From: Burkholderiales bacterium
GTDB lineage: Bacteria > Pseudomonadota > Gammaproteobacteria > Burkholderiales > Casimicrobiaceae
Direction of reading: 5' to 3'
DNA: 10,161 nt
NCBI GenBank assembly: GCA_031283405.1
Contig: JAITBX010000100.1
Coordinates: 1-10,161, forward strand
A program made the translations under genes and the position numbers. The number at the start of each line of letters is the position of its first letter. Within the stretch, counting starts at the first letter, position 1. The notes under the pieces are model-generated. The model was not told where the DNA came from. It ran no database searches and saw nothing but the letters and a program-made list of their open reading frames with translations. This document shows, one piece after another, positions 1 to 5,401 of the stretch.

Positions 1-225
1 AAATTGCGGGCTACCGTCTTCGGAGAGCGATTTATACAAGCTCGCACGGGTTAACCCTGCTTGGCGGGCAACCTCGGTCATGCCACGGGCGCGGGCAGCA
101 ATGTTTAAAGCGTGTATAAAATCACTTGATGTGCCTTCTCTCGCAGTTTCTTCAAGGAATTCCTGAATATCGGCATCGGTCTCAAGCCATTCCGCGAGAT
201 CAAGACGGGATGTTTTGATGGTCAT
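1..225 (-). CDS. Antitoxin of a type II toxin-antitoxin module, XRE-like HTH (partial, 3' end outside window)
   Basis: This is the antidote that would bind and neutralise the toxin encoded just upstream and repress their shared promoter. The 75 visible residues start MTIKTSRLDLAEWLETD and match the short 'addiction module antidote' family (HigA-like, about 100 aa). A helix-turn-helix is visible at about residues 46-68 (RARGMTEVARQAGLTRASLYKSL). The ATG at 225 follows the toxin stop codon by three bases. Its Shine-Dalgarno GGAGG (complement of 234-238) lies inside the last toxin codons, so the pair is translationally coupled. The gene order toxin then antitoxin is typical of HigBA-like systems. 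The C-terminus lies beyond position 1, so I cannot tell whether the gene is intact. The family call is secure; the exact subfamily name is not. Confidence 0.88.
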   Translation of the reverse strand, partial: MTIKTSRLDLAEWLETDADIQEFLEETAREGTSSDFIHALNIAARARGMTEVARQAGLTRASLYKSLSEDGSPQF

Positions 226-228
226 AGT

Positions 229-525
229 CTAGTCCTCCAGTTCATTTAGTAAAGCGCGAGCACGGGCAACATCACGTCTTTGTGTGTCTTTATCTCCACC
301 GGCAAGCAACAACACGATAGTGTTTTTACGAATTGTAAAATAGACGCGCAAACCGCCGTCAAAAAAGCAGCGCAATTCAAACAGAATGTCAGCGAGCTGC
401 TTGTGATCCCCAAAGTTCCCGTTTTCCACACGAGCAAGCCGAGAAGCAAGGCGGTTCCTGTCGGACTTTGATAAACCGGCAACCCATTTCGCAAAATCTT
501 CTGTGCGATCAAGTTCGTATTTCAT
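229..525 (-). CDS. RelE/HigB-superfamily toxin (addiction module killer protein, Gp49-like)
   Basis: This 98-aa protein belongs to the RelE/HigB superfamily, whose studied members are mRNA interferases acting at the ribosome. Conserved parts seen are FELRCFFDGGLRVYF (residues 49-63) and the C-terminal strand plus helix LLLAGGDKDTQRRDVARA (72-89), a hallmark of the phage Gp49-like killer proteins. I chose the ATG at 525 because family members begin just before a segment like YELDRTEDFAKWV. The frame stays open to a TTG at 561, but those 12 extra codons (SFCFLWDTICL) do not look like the family and overlap a promoter-like sequence. No good Shine-Dalgarno precedes 525. The gene runs straight into the antitoxin gene, three bases apart. 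Activity is inferred from the family only. Confidence 0.88.
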   Translation of the reverse strand: MKYELDRTEDFAKWVAGLSKSDRNRLASRLARVENGNFGDHKQLADILFELRCFFDGGLRVYFTIRKNTIVLLLAGGDKDTQRRDVARARALLNELED

Positions 526-532
526 GAGGCAT

Positions 533-561
533 ATTGTATCCCACAGGAAACAGAAAGACAA
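533..561 (-). promoter_or_regulatory. Candidate sigma70 promoter of the toxin-antitoxin operon
   Basis: On the minus strand, TTGTCT (556-561, 4 of 6 matches to TTGACA) is followed after exactly 17 bp by TACAAT (533-538, 5 of 6 matches to TATAAT). Transcription would start at about 525-527, practically on the toxin ATG, giving a leaderless or near-leaderless message. That agrees with the lack of a Shine-Dalgarno sequence. Predicted by eye only. Confidence 0.5.
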
Positions 562-572
562 GGTGTCGATCC

Positions 573-938
573 CCCCTTGGCCGCCTGCTGCAAAGCACTG
601 ACCCCTACGGTGTCGTCACCACCCAAACCTGGGACTGGAGAGGTCGCATCCTGAGCCGTACCGTCGCCGCCGGACTGCCCGAAGCGCAAACCACTGCCTA
701 CGCCTACGATCCCTCCGGCAAACTGATCGAAACCGACAACCACGATGGCACGAAGCTGTATTATGATTACGATATTGCCAACCGCCTGATCCGACTGCGC
801 GACACCGACGGCAACCGGATCGATTACTCTCTTGACGCGATGAACCATAAAACCGCTGAATCCGTCTATGACCCGCAGGGCAGTCTGCGGCGGGCGTCGT
901 CGCGTGTCGTTGACCCGTTCGGAACCTTGACCGAAGAA
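573..938 (+). pseudogene. Rhs/YD-repeat protein fragment
   Basis: The reading frame encodes about 122 residues of Rhs-type core repeats, the beta-strand units that wrap into the shell of Rhs/YD-repeat toxins. Visible units include LGRLLQSTDPYGVVT, TTAYAYDPSGKLIETDNHDG, YDYDIANRLIRLRDTDGNRI and ESVYDPQGSLR. Complete Rhs proteins usually exceed 1,000 residues, and this piece has no credible start, N-terminal module, conserved core end or toxin tip. On the left the homology stops about 12 bp from the toxin promoter. On the right it stops where a dispersed repeat begins (939), after which the frame reads as repeat-derived sequence (WVERSETH) to a stop at 1047-1049. The fragment is a remnant, not a working gene. 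Start and end mark the limits of recognisable similarity and are approximate. Confidence 0.8.
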
Positions 939-965
939 CGCGTAAGATGGGTAGAGCGAAGCGAA
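939..965 (+). repeat. Dispersed short repeat, copy 1 (core GATGGGTAGAGCGAAGC)
   Basis: The sequence CGTAAGATGGGTAGAGCGAA followed by GCGAA abuts the end of the Rhs fragment. The same core occurs in inverted orientation at 1045-1084 and 4861-4890. When translated it gives the WVERSETH peptide often seen in spurious proteins of proteobacterial genomes, which marks it as an intergenic repeat rather than coding sequence. Confidence 0.8.
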
Positions 966-1044
966 ACCCATGCTGAGGCGTTGCGTGAGCACACGTTCGG
1001 ACGACGAACCTCACCTTTTCCTCTTACACAAGCGCTATCGCCCT

Positions 1045-1084
1045 TGTGAACCTCGCTTTCGCTCTATCCATCCTACGTGCGCTA
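1045..1084 (-). repeat. Dispersed short repeat, copy 2, inverted relative to copy 1
   Basis: Read on the minus strand this contains CGTAGGATGGATAGAGCGAA then AGCGA. It matches copy 1 at about 23 of 25 positions with one extra base. Together copies 1 and 2 form an inverted pair enclosing about 80 bp (966-1044), resembling a two-unit REP/BIME or a MITE-like element. Confidence 0.75.
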
Positions 1085-1146
1085 CACGCGCCTCATGTGC
1101 GTTAAAATGTTGACTTGATGCCGATTTTCATGGAGAAGGTACGTCG

Positions 1147-1455
1147 ATGATCTGTCTGCTTTGCAAACGGCTGGCTGAATTTCGCGCGTCTCGGCGCGCG
1201 CGCAAACGCGCGCTGGTGCGAGCCGAAGAGCTGGGGCGCCGCTTGCGTCCGGGTGAGCCGATCATGGGCGTGTGGTTGTGCGCGAAGGAGGATACGCGCT
1301 ACGTCGTACGCGTGTTCTGCGGCAAAAGATATGAACCCGTGGCGCGAATGGGGCCGCCTTGGCGTGAATGCCTCATCATCGCAGTGAACAAGAACGACGA
1401 AACCGCCGCCGAACTGATTGAAGGCGCCGAGCCGTACAGCCCGATCATCCGATAG
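1147..1455 (+). CDS. Small hypothetical protein, 102 aa
   Basis: I do not recognise this family. The product starts MICLLCKRLAEFRASRRARKR, with a CxxC pair at residues 3-6, a strongly basic stretch at about 14-31 and a more ordered part (about 40-102) rich in beta-type residues (YVVRVFCGKRYEPVARM, ECLIIAVNKND). There is no signal peptide or membrane segment. Support for a real gene: a good Shine-Dalgarno GGAGAAGG (1132-1139) lies seven bases before the ATG, and the frame fills the gap neatly between the repeat pair and the convergent aldo/keto reductase gene. Its last 11 bases overlap that gene's 3' end, tail to tail. No clear promoter is seen. Two further cysteines beyond the CxxC are present, but a zinc site is only a possibility. 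Confidence 0.6.
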   Translation: MICLLCKRLAEFRASRRARKRALVRAEELGRRLRPGEPIMGVWLCAKEDTRYVVRVFCGKRYEPVARMGPPWRECLIIAVNKNDETAAELIEGAEPYSPIIR

Positions 1456-2448
1456 CGCGCTTCTCGCTGTCCATGTGCGCGAGTTCCCAGGCGGGGTAGC
1501 GCCCGCCTGCCGCAACGCCTAACGGAAAGGCTTTTGCCAACACCGCGATATGTTCGGGAGCGAGTTGCACTTTCAATGCGCCGAGCGATTCCTGCAAGCG
1601 ATCGCGTTGTCTCGCGCCGATTAGCGGCACGATGTCTTTTCCCTGCGCCGCCACCCACGCGATGGCCGCTTGCGCCGGCGTAACACTGATTTGTTCGGCA
1701 ATGGCGCGCAATGAATCGGCCAACGCCAGATTGGCGTCGAGATTGCCCGCTTGAAAACGCGGGCTGATGCCGCGAAAACCTTTTTCATTGCTGCGCGCTT
1801 TCGACCAGTGTCCGCTGATGAGACCGCGCGACAACACGCCGTAAGCGGTAATGCCGATACCCAGCGCGCGGCACGTCGGCAAAATGTCGCTCTCGATGTC
1901 GCGCGAGATCAGCGAGTATTCGATTTGAAGATCGCTGATCGGGTGAACCGCATGAGCGGGCGAATGGTGTCCGCGCCGACTTCGGACAAGCCGATATGTT
2001 TGATATAACCAGCCTTCACCATATCGGCGAGCGCGCCGACGGTGTCTTCGATCGGCACATGAGAATCGAGCCGCGCCGAACGATAGATGTCGATATGATC
2101 CACGCCGAGCCGCTTGAGCGAATAGGCGAGAAAATTTTTCACCGCGGCAGGCCGAGCGTCGTAGCCCTGCCAGCCCTGTGCCGGATCGCGGAGCGCACTG
2201 AACTTGACGCTGATTTGCACGCTCTCGCGGTTGCGTCCTTGCAGCGCTTCGCGGATCAGCATTTCATTGTGACCCATCCCGTAAAAATCGCCGGTATCGA
2301 GTAAAGTGATGCCGGCGTCGAGCGCGGCGTGAATGGTGGCGATGCTCTCGCCGCGATCGGCGTGTCCGTAAAAATCCGACATCCCCATGCAGCCCAGACC
2401 GATGGCCGATACGATCGGGCCGGTTGAACCCAGTTGGCGTTGTTCCAT
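1445..2448 (-). pseudogene. Aldo/keto reductase, interrupted by a one-base frameshift
   Basis: The gene encodes an NADPH-dependent aldo/keto reductase (TIM barrel, roughly 330 aa) of the YakC/AKR13-like type. The first frame (residues 1-163, from MEQRQLGSTGPIVSAIGLGCMGMSD) carries D51 and Y56 in LLDTGDFYG, and K82. Where the usual catalytic His sits (YxxHRxD in most AKRs), the sequence is IYRSARLD; this SAR/PAR form is known in this subfamily. After ADTIR, at about 1955-1963, the frame shifts. The expected continuation (HAVHPISDLQIEYSLISRDIESD) follows in another frame, through LPTCRALGIGITAYGVLSRGLISGHW to a TGA at 1445. One base seems lost near a GGG run (1958-1960). The ATG at 2448 has Shine-Dalgarno GAGGAG (2455-2460) and lies 20 bp after the uvrC stop, so it may be cotranscribed. 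Either a recent pseudogene or a sequencing error. Confidence 0.88.
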
Positions 2449-2468
2449 GGCGCTCTCCTCGAATACAA

Positions 2469-4340
2469 TTATTCCGTTGACCCTTCGTGCAGCGCCGCAA
2501 AGATGCGCGCCGCCAACGCTTTGGATACGCCCGGCACTTTTTCCAAATCGTCGGCGCTCGCGGCGCGCACGCCTTTCAAGCCGCCGAAGTGATTGAGCAA
2601 AGCGCGACGACGTTTGTCGCCGACGCCTTCGATTTCCTGCAAGCTCGACGCCAGCCGCGCTTTGTTACGGCGCGCGCGATGTCCTTGAATGGCGAAGCGG
2701 TGCGCTTCGTCACGAATCTGATGCAACAACTGAAAACCGGCGTGCTCCGGCTGCAAATGCAATGACTCATCTTCGCCCCATCGCCACACTTCTTCGGCGC
2801 CGACTTTGCGCTCCGGCCCTTTCGCCAATCCGATCAAGGCGATGTCGAGTCCTTCGTCTTCGAGCGCTTGCGCCGCAATGCGCAGTTGTCCCTTGCCGCC
2901 GTCGATCACCCACAAATCCGGCCTCGGCATTTCGCCGGTGACGATGCGCGCCGCGCGCCGATGCAACGCTTCCCGCATCGCCGCGTAATCGTCGCCGCCG
3001 GCGGCAGGCGTCACGTTGAAACGGCGGTATTCGCTGTTCTGCATCGCGCCTTTGTCGAACACCACGCACGACGCCACCGTCGCTTCGCCCATCGTGTGCG
3101 ACACATCGAAGCATTCGATCCGCTGTATGTCCGGCAAACCGAGTGCTTCTTGCAAAGAAGTCAAACGCGCTTGTTGCGTCGCTTTCTGCGCCAACCGTTG
3201 CGCGATGGCGAGCTTGGCATTGCGCGCCGCCATCGTCAACCACACGCGGCGTTCGCCGCCGGGGCGCGACACAACATTGATCTTGCGTCCGGCTTGCGCC
3301 GTCAACGCTTCAAGCAACGTATCGCTCGGCGCGAAATCCTCCAGCACCAGCATCGCCGGCACGGAGCGCTCCAGATAATGTTGCGTCAGAAACGCTTCGG
3401 TTACTTCGGGCGATGTATGTCCGGCAACATGCGACGGAAAAAAAGTGCGGTCGCCGACGTGCCGCCCGCCGCGCACCATCACCACATTCACCGCCGTCAC
3501 CTCACCCTCGTGAACCAGCGCGATCACATCGACGTCGCGCGCCGTCGCACTCTCGACAAATTGTTTCGATTGCAGTTGTTGCAAGCGCTGCCACTTGTCG
3601 CGCAGCGCCGCCGCCTTTTCAAATTCGAGCGCCGCCGCCGCGCCCTCCATTTGCCTTTGCAACTGCTCGCGCGCATCGTCAACCTTGCCTTGCAAAAACA
3701 GCGCCGCTGACTGCACATCTTCGGCGTAAGCCTCTTCGGTGATGTAGCCGACGCAGGGCGCGGTGCAACGCTCGATTTGATAAAGCATGCACGGGCGCGT
3801 CCGATGCGCGAATACGCTGTTCTCGCAAGTGCGCAGTTGAAAAATCTTTTGCAGCGTCGCCACCCCTTCACGCACCGCGCCGGAATTTGGGAAGGGGCCG
3901 AAATACTGATGCTTCTTGTCGAGCGCGCCGCGATGAAAACGCAGTTGCGGAAAAGCGTCGCCGCTGATGCAAAGATACGGATAACTCTTGTCGTCGCGGA
4001 ACAAAATGTTGTAGCGCGGCGCCAGCGCCTTGATGAGATTGTTTTCCAGCAACAACGCTTCGGCTTCCGAGCGCGTCACCGTCGTTTCGACCCGCGCCAC
4101 TTGCGACACCATGAGCGCAATGCGCGGCGACAATCCGCTTTTCTGAAAATAGCTGGACACCCGCTTTTTGAGATTGAGCGCCTTGCCGACATAGAGCGTT
4201 TTTTCCTGCGCGTCGAGCATGCGGTAAACGCCGGGCTCCTGCGGTAGCGACGCGATCATGGTCTTGGCGTCGAATAACGGCGCACTCGGAACAGTCGTTC
4301 CTTCGACGGCTTCATTCGGCGGCGGTGTTTTCATGTTCAT
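2469..4340 (-). CDS. uvrC: UvrABC excinuclease subunit C
   Basis: UvrC makes both incisions around DNA lesions in nucleotide excision repair after UvrA/UvrB loading. The 623-aa product has the full family layout: GIY-YIG nuclease at about 34-112 (GVY at 37-39, YVG at 50-52, R60, E99 in EALLLENNLIK); a four-cysteine cluster C172, C184, C192, C196, which binds an iron-sulfur cluster in studied UvrC; UVR helical hairpin (about 227-262, ALEFEKAAALRDKW); RNase H-like domain with ECFDVSH (409-415) and WVIDGGKGQL (477-486); and a tandem helix-hairpin-helix (about 566-617, IEGVGDKRRR and VPGVSKALA). The length matches E. coli UvrC (610). The frame is open a further 76 codons upstream, antisense to rnpB, but those residues are not UvrC-like, so I start at 4340; ATG 4334 (MKTPPP) is an alternative. 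No Shine-Dalgarno is visible. Confidence 0.96.
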   Translation of the reverse strand: MNMKTPPPNEAVEGTTVPSAPLFDAKTMIASLPQEPGVYRMLDAQEKTLYVGKALNLKKRVSSYFQKSGLSPRIALMVSQVARVETTVTRSEAEALLLENNLIKALAPRYNILFRDDKSYPYLCISGDAFPQLRFHRGALDKKHQYFGPFPNSGAVREGVATLQKIFQLRTCENSVFAHRTRPCMLYQIERCTAPCVGYITEEAYAEDVQSAALFLQGKVDDAREQLQRQMEGAAAALEFEKAAALRDKWQRLQQLQSKQFVESATARDVDVIALVHEGEVTAVNVVMVRGGRHVGDRTFFPSHVAGHTSPEVTEAFLTQHYLERSVPAMLVLEDFAPSDTLLEALTAQAGRKINVVSRPGGERRVWLTMAARNAKLAIAQRLAQKATQQARLTSLQEALGLPDIQRIECFDVSHTMGEATVASCVVFDKGAMQNSEYRRFNVTPAAGGDDYAAMREALHRRAARIVTGEMPRPDLWVIDGGKGQLRIAAQALEDEGLDIALIGLAKGPERKVGAEEVWRWGEDESLHLQPEHAGFQLLHQIRDEAHRFAIQGHRARRNKARLASSLQEIEGVGDKRRRALLNHFGGLKGVRAASADDLEKVPGVSKALAARIFAALHEGSTE

Positions 4341-4346
4341 TTTCGC

Positions 4347-4352
4347 TATAAT
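4347..4352 (+). promoter_or_regulatory. -10 element of the rnpB promoter
   Basis: A perfect TATAAT ends nine bases before the predicted 5' end of RNase P RNA (4361), fitting a start one or two bases before it. The -35 region (about 4324-4330) is a poor match. It overlaps the uvrC extended -10 on the opposite strand. Confidence 0.6.
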
Positions 4353-4356
4353 ACCA
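4348..4356 (-). promoter_or_regulatory. Candidate extended -10 promoter for uvrC
   Basis: On the minus strand TGGTATTAT fits an extended -10 (TGn plus TATTAT, 5 of 6 matches). Initiation seven bases later falls at about 4341, one base before the ATG at 4340, so the uvrC message would be leaderless. No -35 match is seen, which extended -10 promoters can lack. Prediction by eye. Confidence 0.4.
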
Positions 4357-4360
4357 GCGC

Positions 4361-4713
4361 GAAGCAGGCTAGGCTGCCGCTGCTTTCCGCAAGGAGAGGA
4401 GAGGAAAGTCCGGGCTCCACAGAGCAGGGCGCCGGGTAACGCCCGGCCGCCATACGCTGACGGTTCAACCGCAGCCAAAGCGAGGAACAGGGCCACAGAG
4501 ACGAGTCGCCGTCCGCATTCGTGCGGCGGCGGGTGAAACGCGGTAACCTCCGCCCGGAGCAACGCCAAATAGGCAGACGATGACGCAGCTCGCGTAGTCT
4601 GCGGGTAGGCGGCTTGAGCGCGCCAGCAATGACGCGCCTAGAGGAATGGCAGCTGCGTCTCGCCGGAAAGTTTTTCGGCAAGACGACAGAACCCGGCTTA
4701 TCGGCCTTGCTTC
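4361..4713 (+). ncRNA. rnpB: RNase P catalytic RNA (bacterial class A)
   Basis: This is the ribozyme that, with RnpA protein, trims 5' leaders from tRNA precursors. The universally conserved blocks are all present in order: GAGGAAAGTCCGGGCTCCA (4401-4419), the L15 region with GGTAA and CCCGGAGCAA (4542-4562) where tRNA CCA ends dock, CGCCAAATAGG, and the P4-forming ACAGAACCCGGCTTATCGG (4686-4704). The ends pair as helix P1: GAAGCAGGC (4361-4369) with GCCTTGCTTC (4704-4713). The length of about 353 nt is close to E. coli RNase P RNA (377). No clear intrinsic terminator follows; the exact 3' end is inferred from P1 pairing. It diverges from uvrC across a 20-bp gap. Confidence 0.97.
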
Positions 4714-4740
4714 GCCTTTCGCTTATAAACTCCGTTTGAT

Positions 4741-4759
4741 CCCTGAGTTTGTCGAAGGG
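4741..4759 (-). repeat. Dispersed 'FDKLR'-type intergenic repeat
   Basis: Read on the minus strand this is CCCTTCGACAAACTCAGGG, the core of a short repeat common between genes of many proteobacteria and well known because it is mistranslated as PFDKLR. It has imperfect dyad symmetry. One copy is seen in this window. Confidence 0.7.
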
Positions 4760-4815
4760 GAAATGATGTGCTTTGCTTGCTTTTGTCAGCATGGGTTTTG
4801 TGCAGCTTCGCCGCA

Positions 4816-4861
4816 TTCCGCTGTGCGGAACCAGCCTTCGGCTGTCCTGCGGCCTTCGGCC
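4816..4861. repeat. Run of three small hairpins
   Basis: Three consecutive perfect inverted repeats occur: TTCCGC/GCGGAA (4816-4821 and 4825-4830, loop TGT), CAGCC/GGCTG (4832-4836 and 4840-4844, loop TTC) and GGCC/GGCC (4851-4854 and 4858-4861, loop TTC). They belong to the repeat-rich spacer between rnpB and the Roadblock gene and directly precede the third copy of the dispersed repeat. Confidence 0.6.
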
Positions 4862-4890
4862 TTGTGCTTCGCTCTACCCATCTACGCGCT
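4861..4890 (-). repeat. Dispersed short repeat, copy 3
   Basis: On the minus strand this reads AGCGCGTAGATGGGTAGAGC then GAAGC. It shares the core of copies 1 (939-965) and 2 (1045-1084), about 3.8 kb away, with one base fewer in the GTA-GATGG segment. Confidence 0.75.
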
Positions 4891-4916
4891 GCCGTCAAGA
4901 ATCGCCCCCATCCCAA

Positions 4917-4937
4917 CCTTCCCCCAGCGGGGGAAGG
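4917..4937. repeat. Perfect 9-bp-stem palindrome (CCTTCCCCC/GGGGGAAGG)
   Basis: CCTTCCCCC (4917-4925), loop AGC, then GGGGGAAGG (4929-4937). With its flank CCCCATCCCAA it looks like a common proteobacterial intergenic repeat. It lacks a U-tract on either strand, so I do not call it an intrinsic terminator, though the RNA would fold strongly downstream of the Roadblock gene. Confidence 0.7.
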
Positions 4938-4949
4938 AGCAAACCGTGC

Positions 4950-4971
4950 GGGCGACCGAGGGCGGTCGCCC
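4950..4971. repeat. Perfect palindrome GGGCGACCG/CGGTCGCCC, family ending in CCCCTACA
   Basis: A 9-bp stem (4950-4958 with 4963-4971), loop AGGG, followed by CTACA. Relatives lie at 9070-9090 and 9117-9135. It sits 25 bp beyond the stop of the minus-strand Roadblock gene and could act as a transcript 3'-end hairpin for it. Confidence 0.7.
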
Positions 4972-4996
4972 CTACATCTGATACCTGGTCCCTGAA

Positions 4997-5401
4997 TCAG
5001 TGCAACACTTCTTCGAGAAGGCGGGCGTTTTCGTAGATGATTTTCAACAATGGCCCCAAGCTGGTTTGTCTGTCGGCGACGGTGGCCAGCACAAATTGTT
5101 GTTGGGCGCTGTTCACCATTCGCAAAATAACCCGCAAGTCGATGAGGTCGAGCACCACGGCTTCAAGGTGTTCTTTCGATCCCAACTCTTTGCCGGCGGC
5201 GGCAGCCAACGCCGACATCGAGCTGGCCATGGCGGCAAATTTTTCCGGCAACTCGGGATCGTCACGGCGGCTGCCGGCGGTGACCAACTGAAAACCATCG
5301 ACTGTCGATAACAACATCAACTGGATGGCCGGAACGTCTGCGCAACAACGGTACAATCGCAATTGAAGCGCCGCTGCCTGTATTTTAGACAGATGGTTCA
5401 T
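4997..5401 (-). CDS. Roadblock/LC7 domain protein (MglB-like)
   Basis: Roadblock proteins are small dimeric regulators of Ras-like GTPases; MglB, the best-studied bacterial member, is the GTPase-activating partner of MglA. This 134-aa protein shows the pattern: an N-terminal helix, then DVPAIQLMLLSTVDGFQLVTAG (about 23-44, the first hairpin with its 'DGF' turn), helix EKFAAMASSMSALAAAAGKEL (about 53-73), a central strand pair LEAVVLDLIDLRVILRMV (about 79-96) and a further strand QFVLATVAD followed by a C-terminal helix. There is no signal peptide or membrane segment, so it is cytosolic. Its ATG (5401) lies 17 bases inside the 3' end of the GTPase gene, which implies translational coupling and a shared function. 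The partner assignment rests on gene order and family knowledge. Confidence 0.85.
   Translation of the reverse strand: MNHLSKIQAAALQLRLYRCCADVPAIQLMLLSTVDGFQLVTAGSRRDDPELPEKFAAMASSMSALAAAAGKELGSKEHLEAVVLDLIDLRVILRMVNSAQQQFVLATVADRQTSLGPLLKIIYENARLLEEVLH

Noticed and set aside
522..992. Minus-strand frame opposite the Rhs fragment
   Set aside because: Glycine/valine-rich mirror of the Rhs repeats; the plus strand carries the recognisable YD repeats.
939..1049. C-terminal coding extension of the Rhs frame (WVERSETHAEALREHTF...)
   Set aside because: This is translation of a dispersed intergenic repeat, not Rhs sequence.
2868..3710. Plus-strand open frame of 280 codons antisense to uvrC
   Set aside because: Arg/His-rich composition and complete overlap with an unmistakable uvrC gene.
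4341..4568. Extension of the uvrC frame by 76 codons antisense to rnpB
   Set aside because: The extra residues do not resemble UvrC, lie entirely opposite a structured RNA gene, and would make the protein 699 aa instead of about 620.
4917..4937. Intrinsic terminator
   Set aside because: Strong stem but no T-tract on either side; fits a dispersed repeat better.
4773..5036. Small plus-strand frames between rnpB and the Roadblock gene
   Set aside because: They are composed of translated palindromic repeats and have no ribosome binding site or family resemblance.
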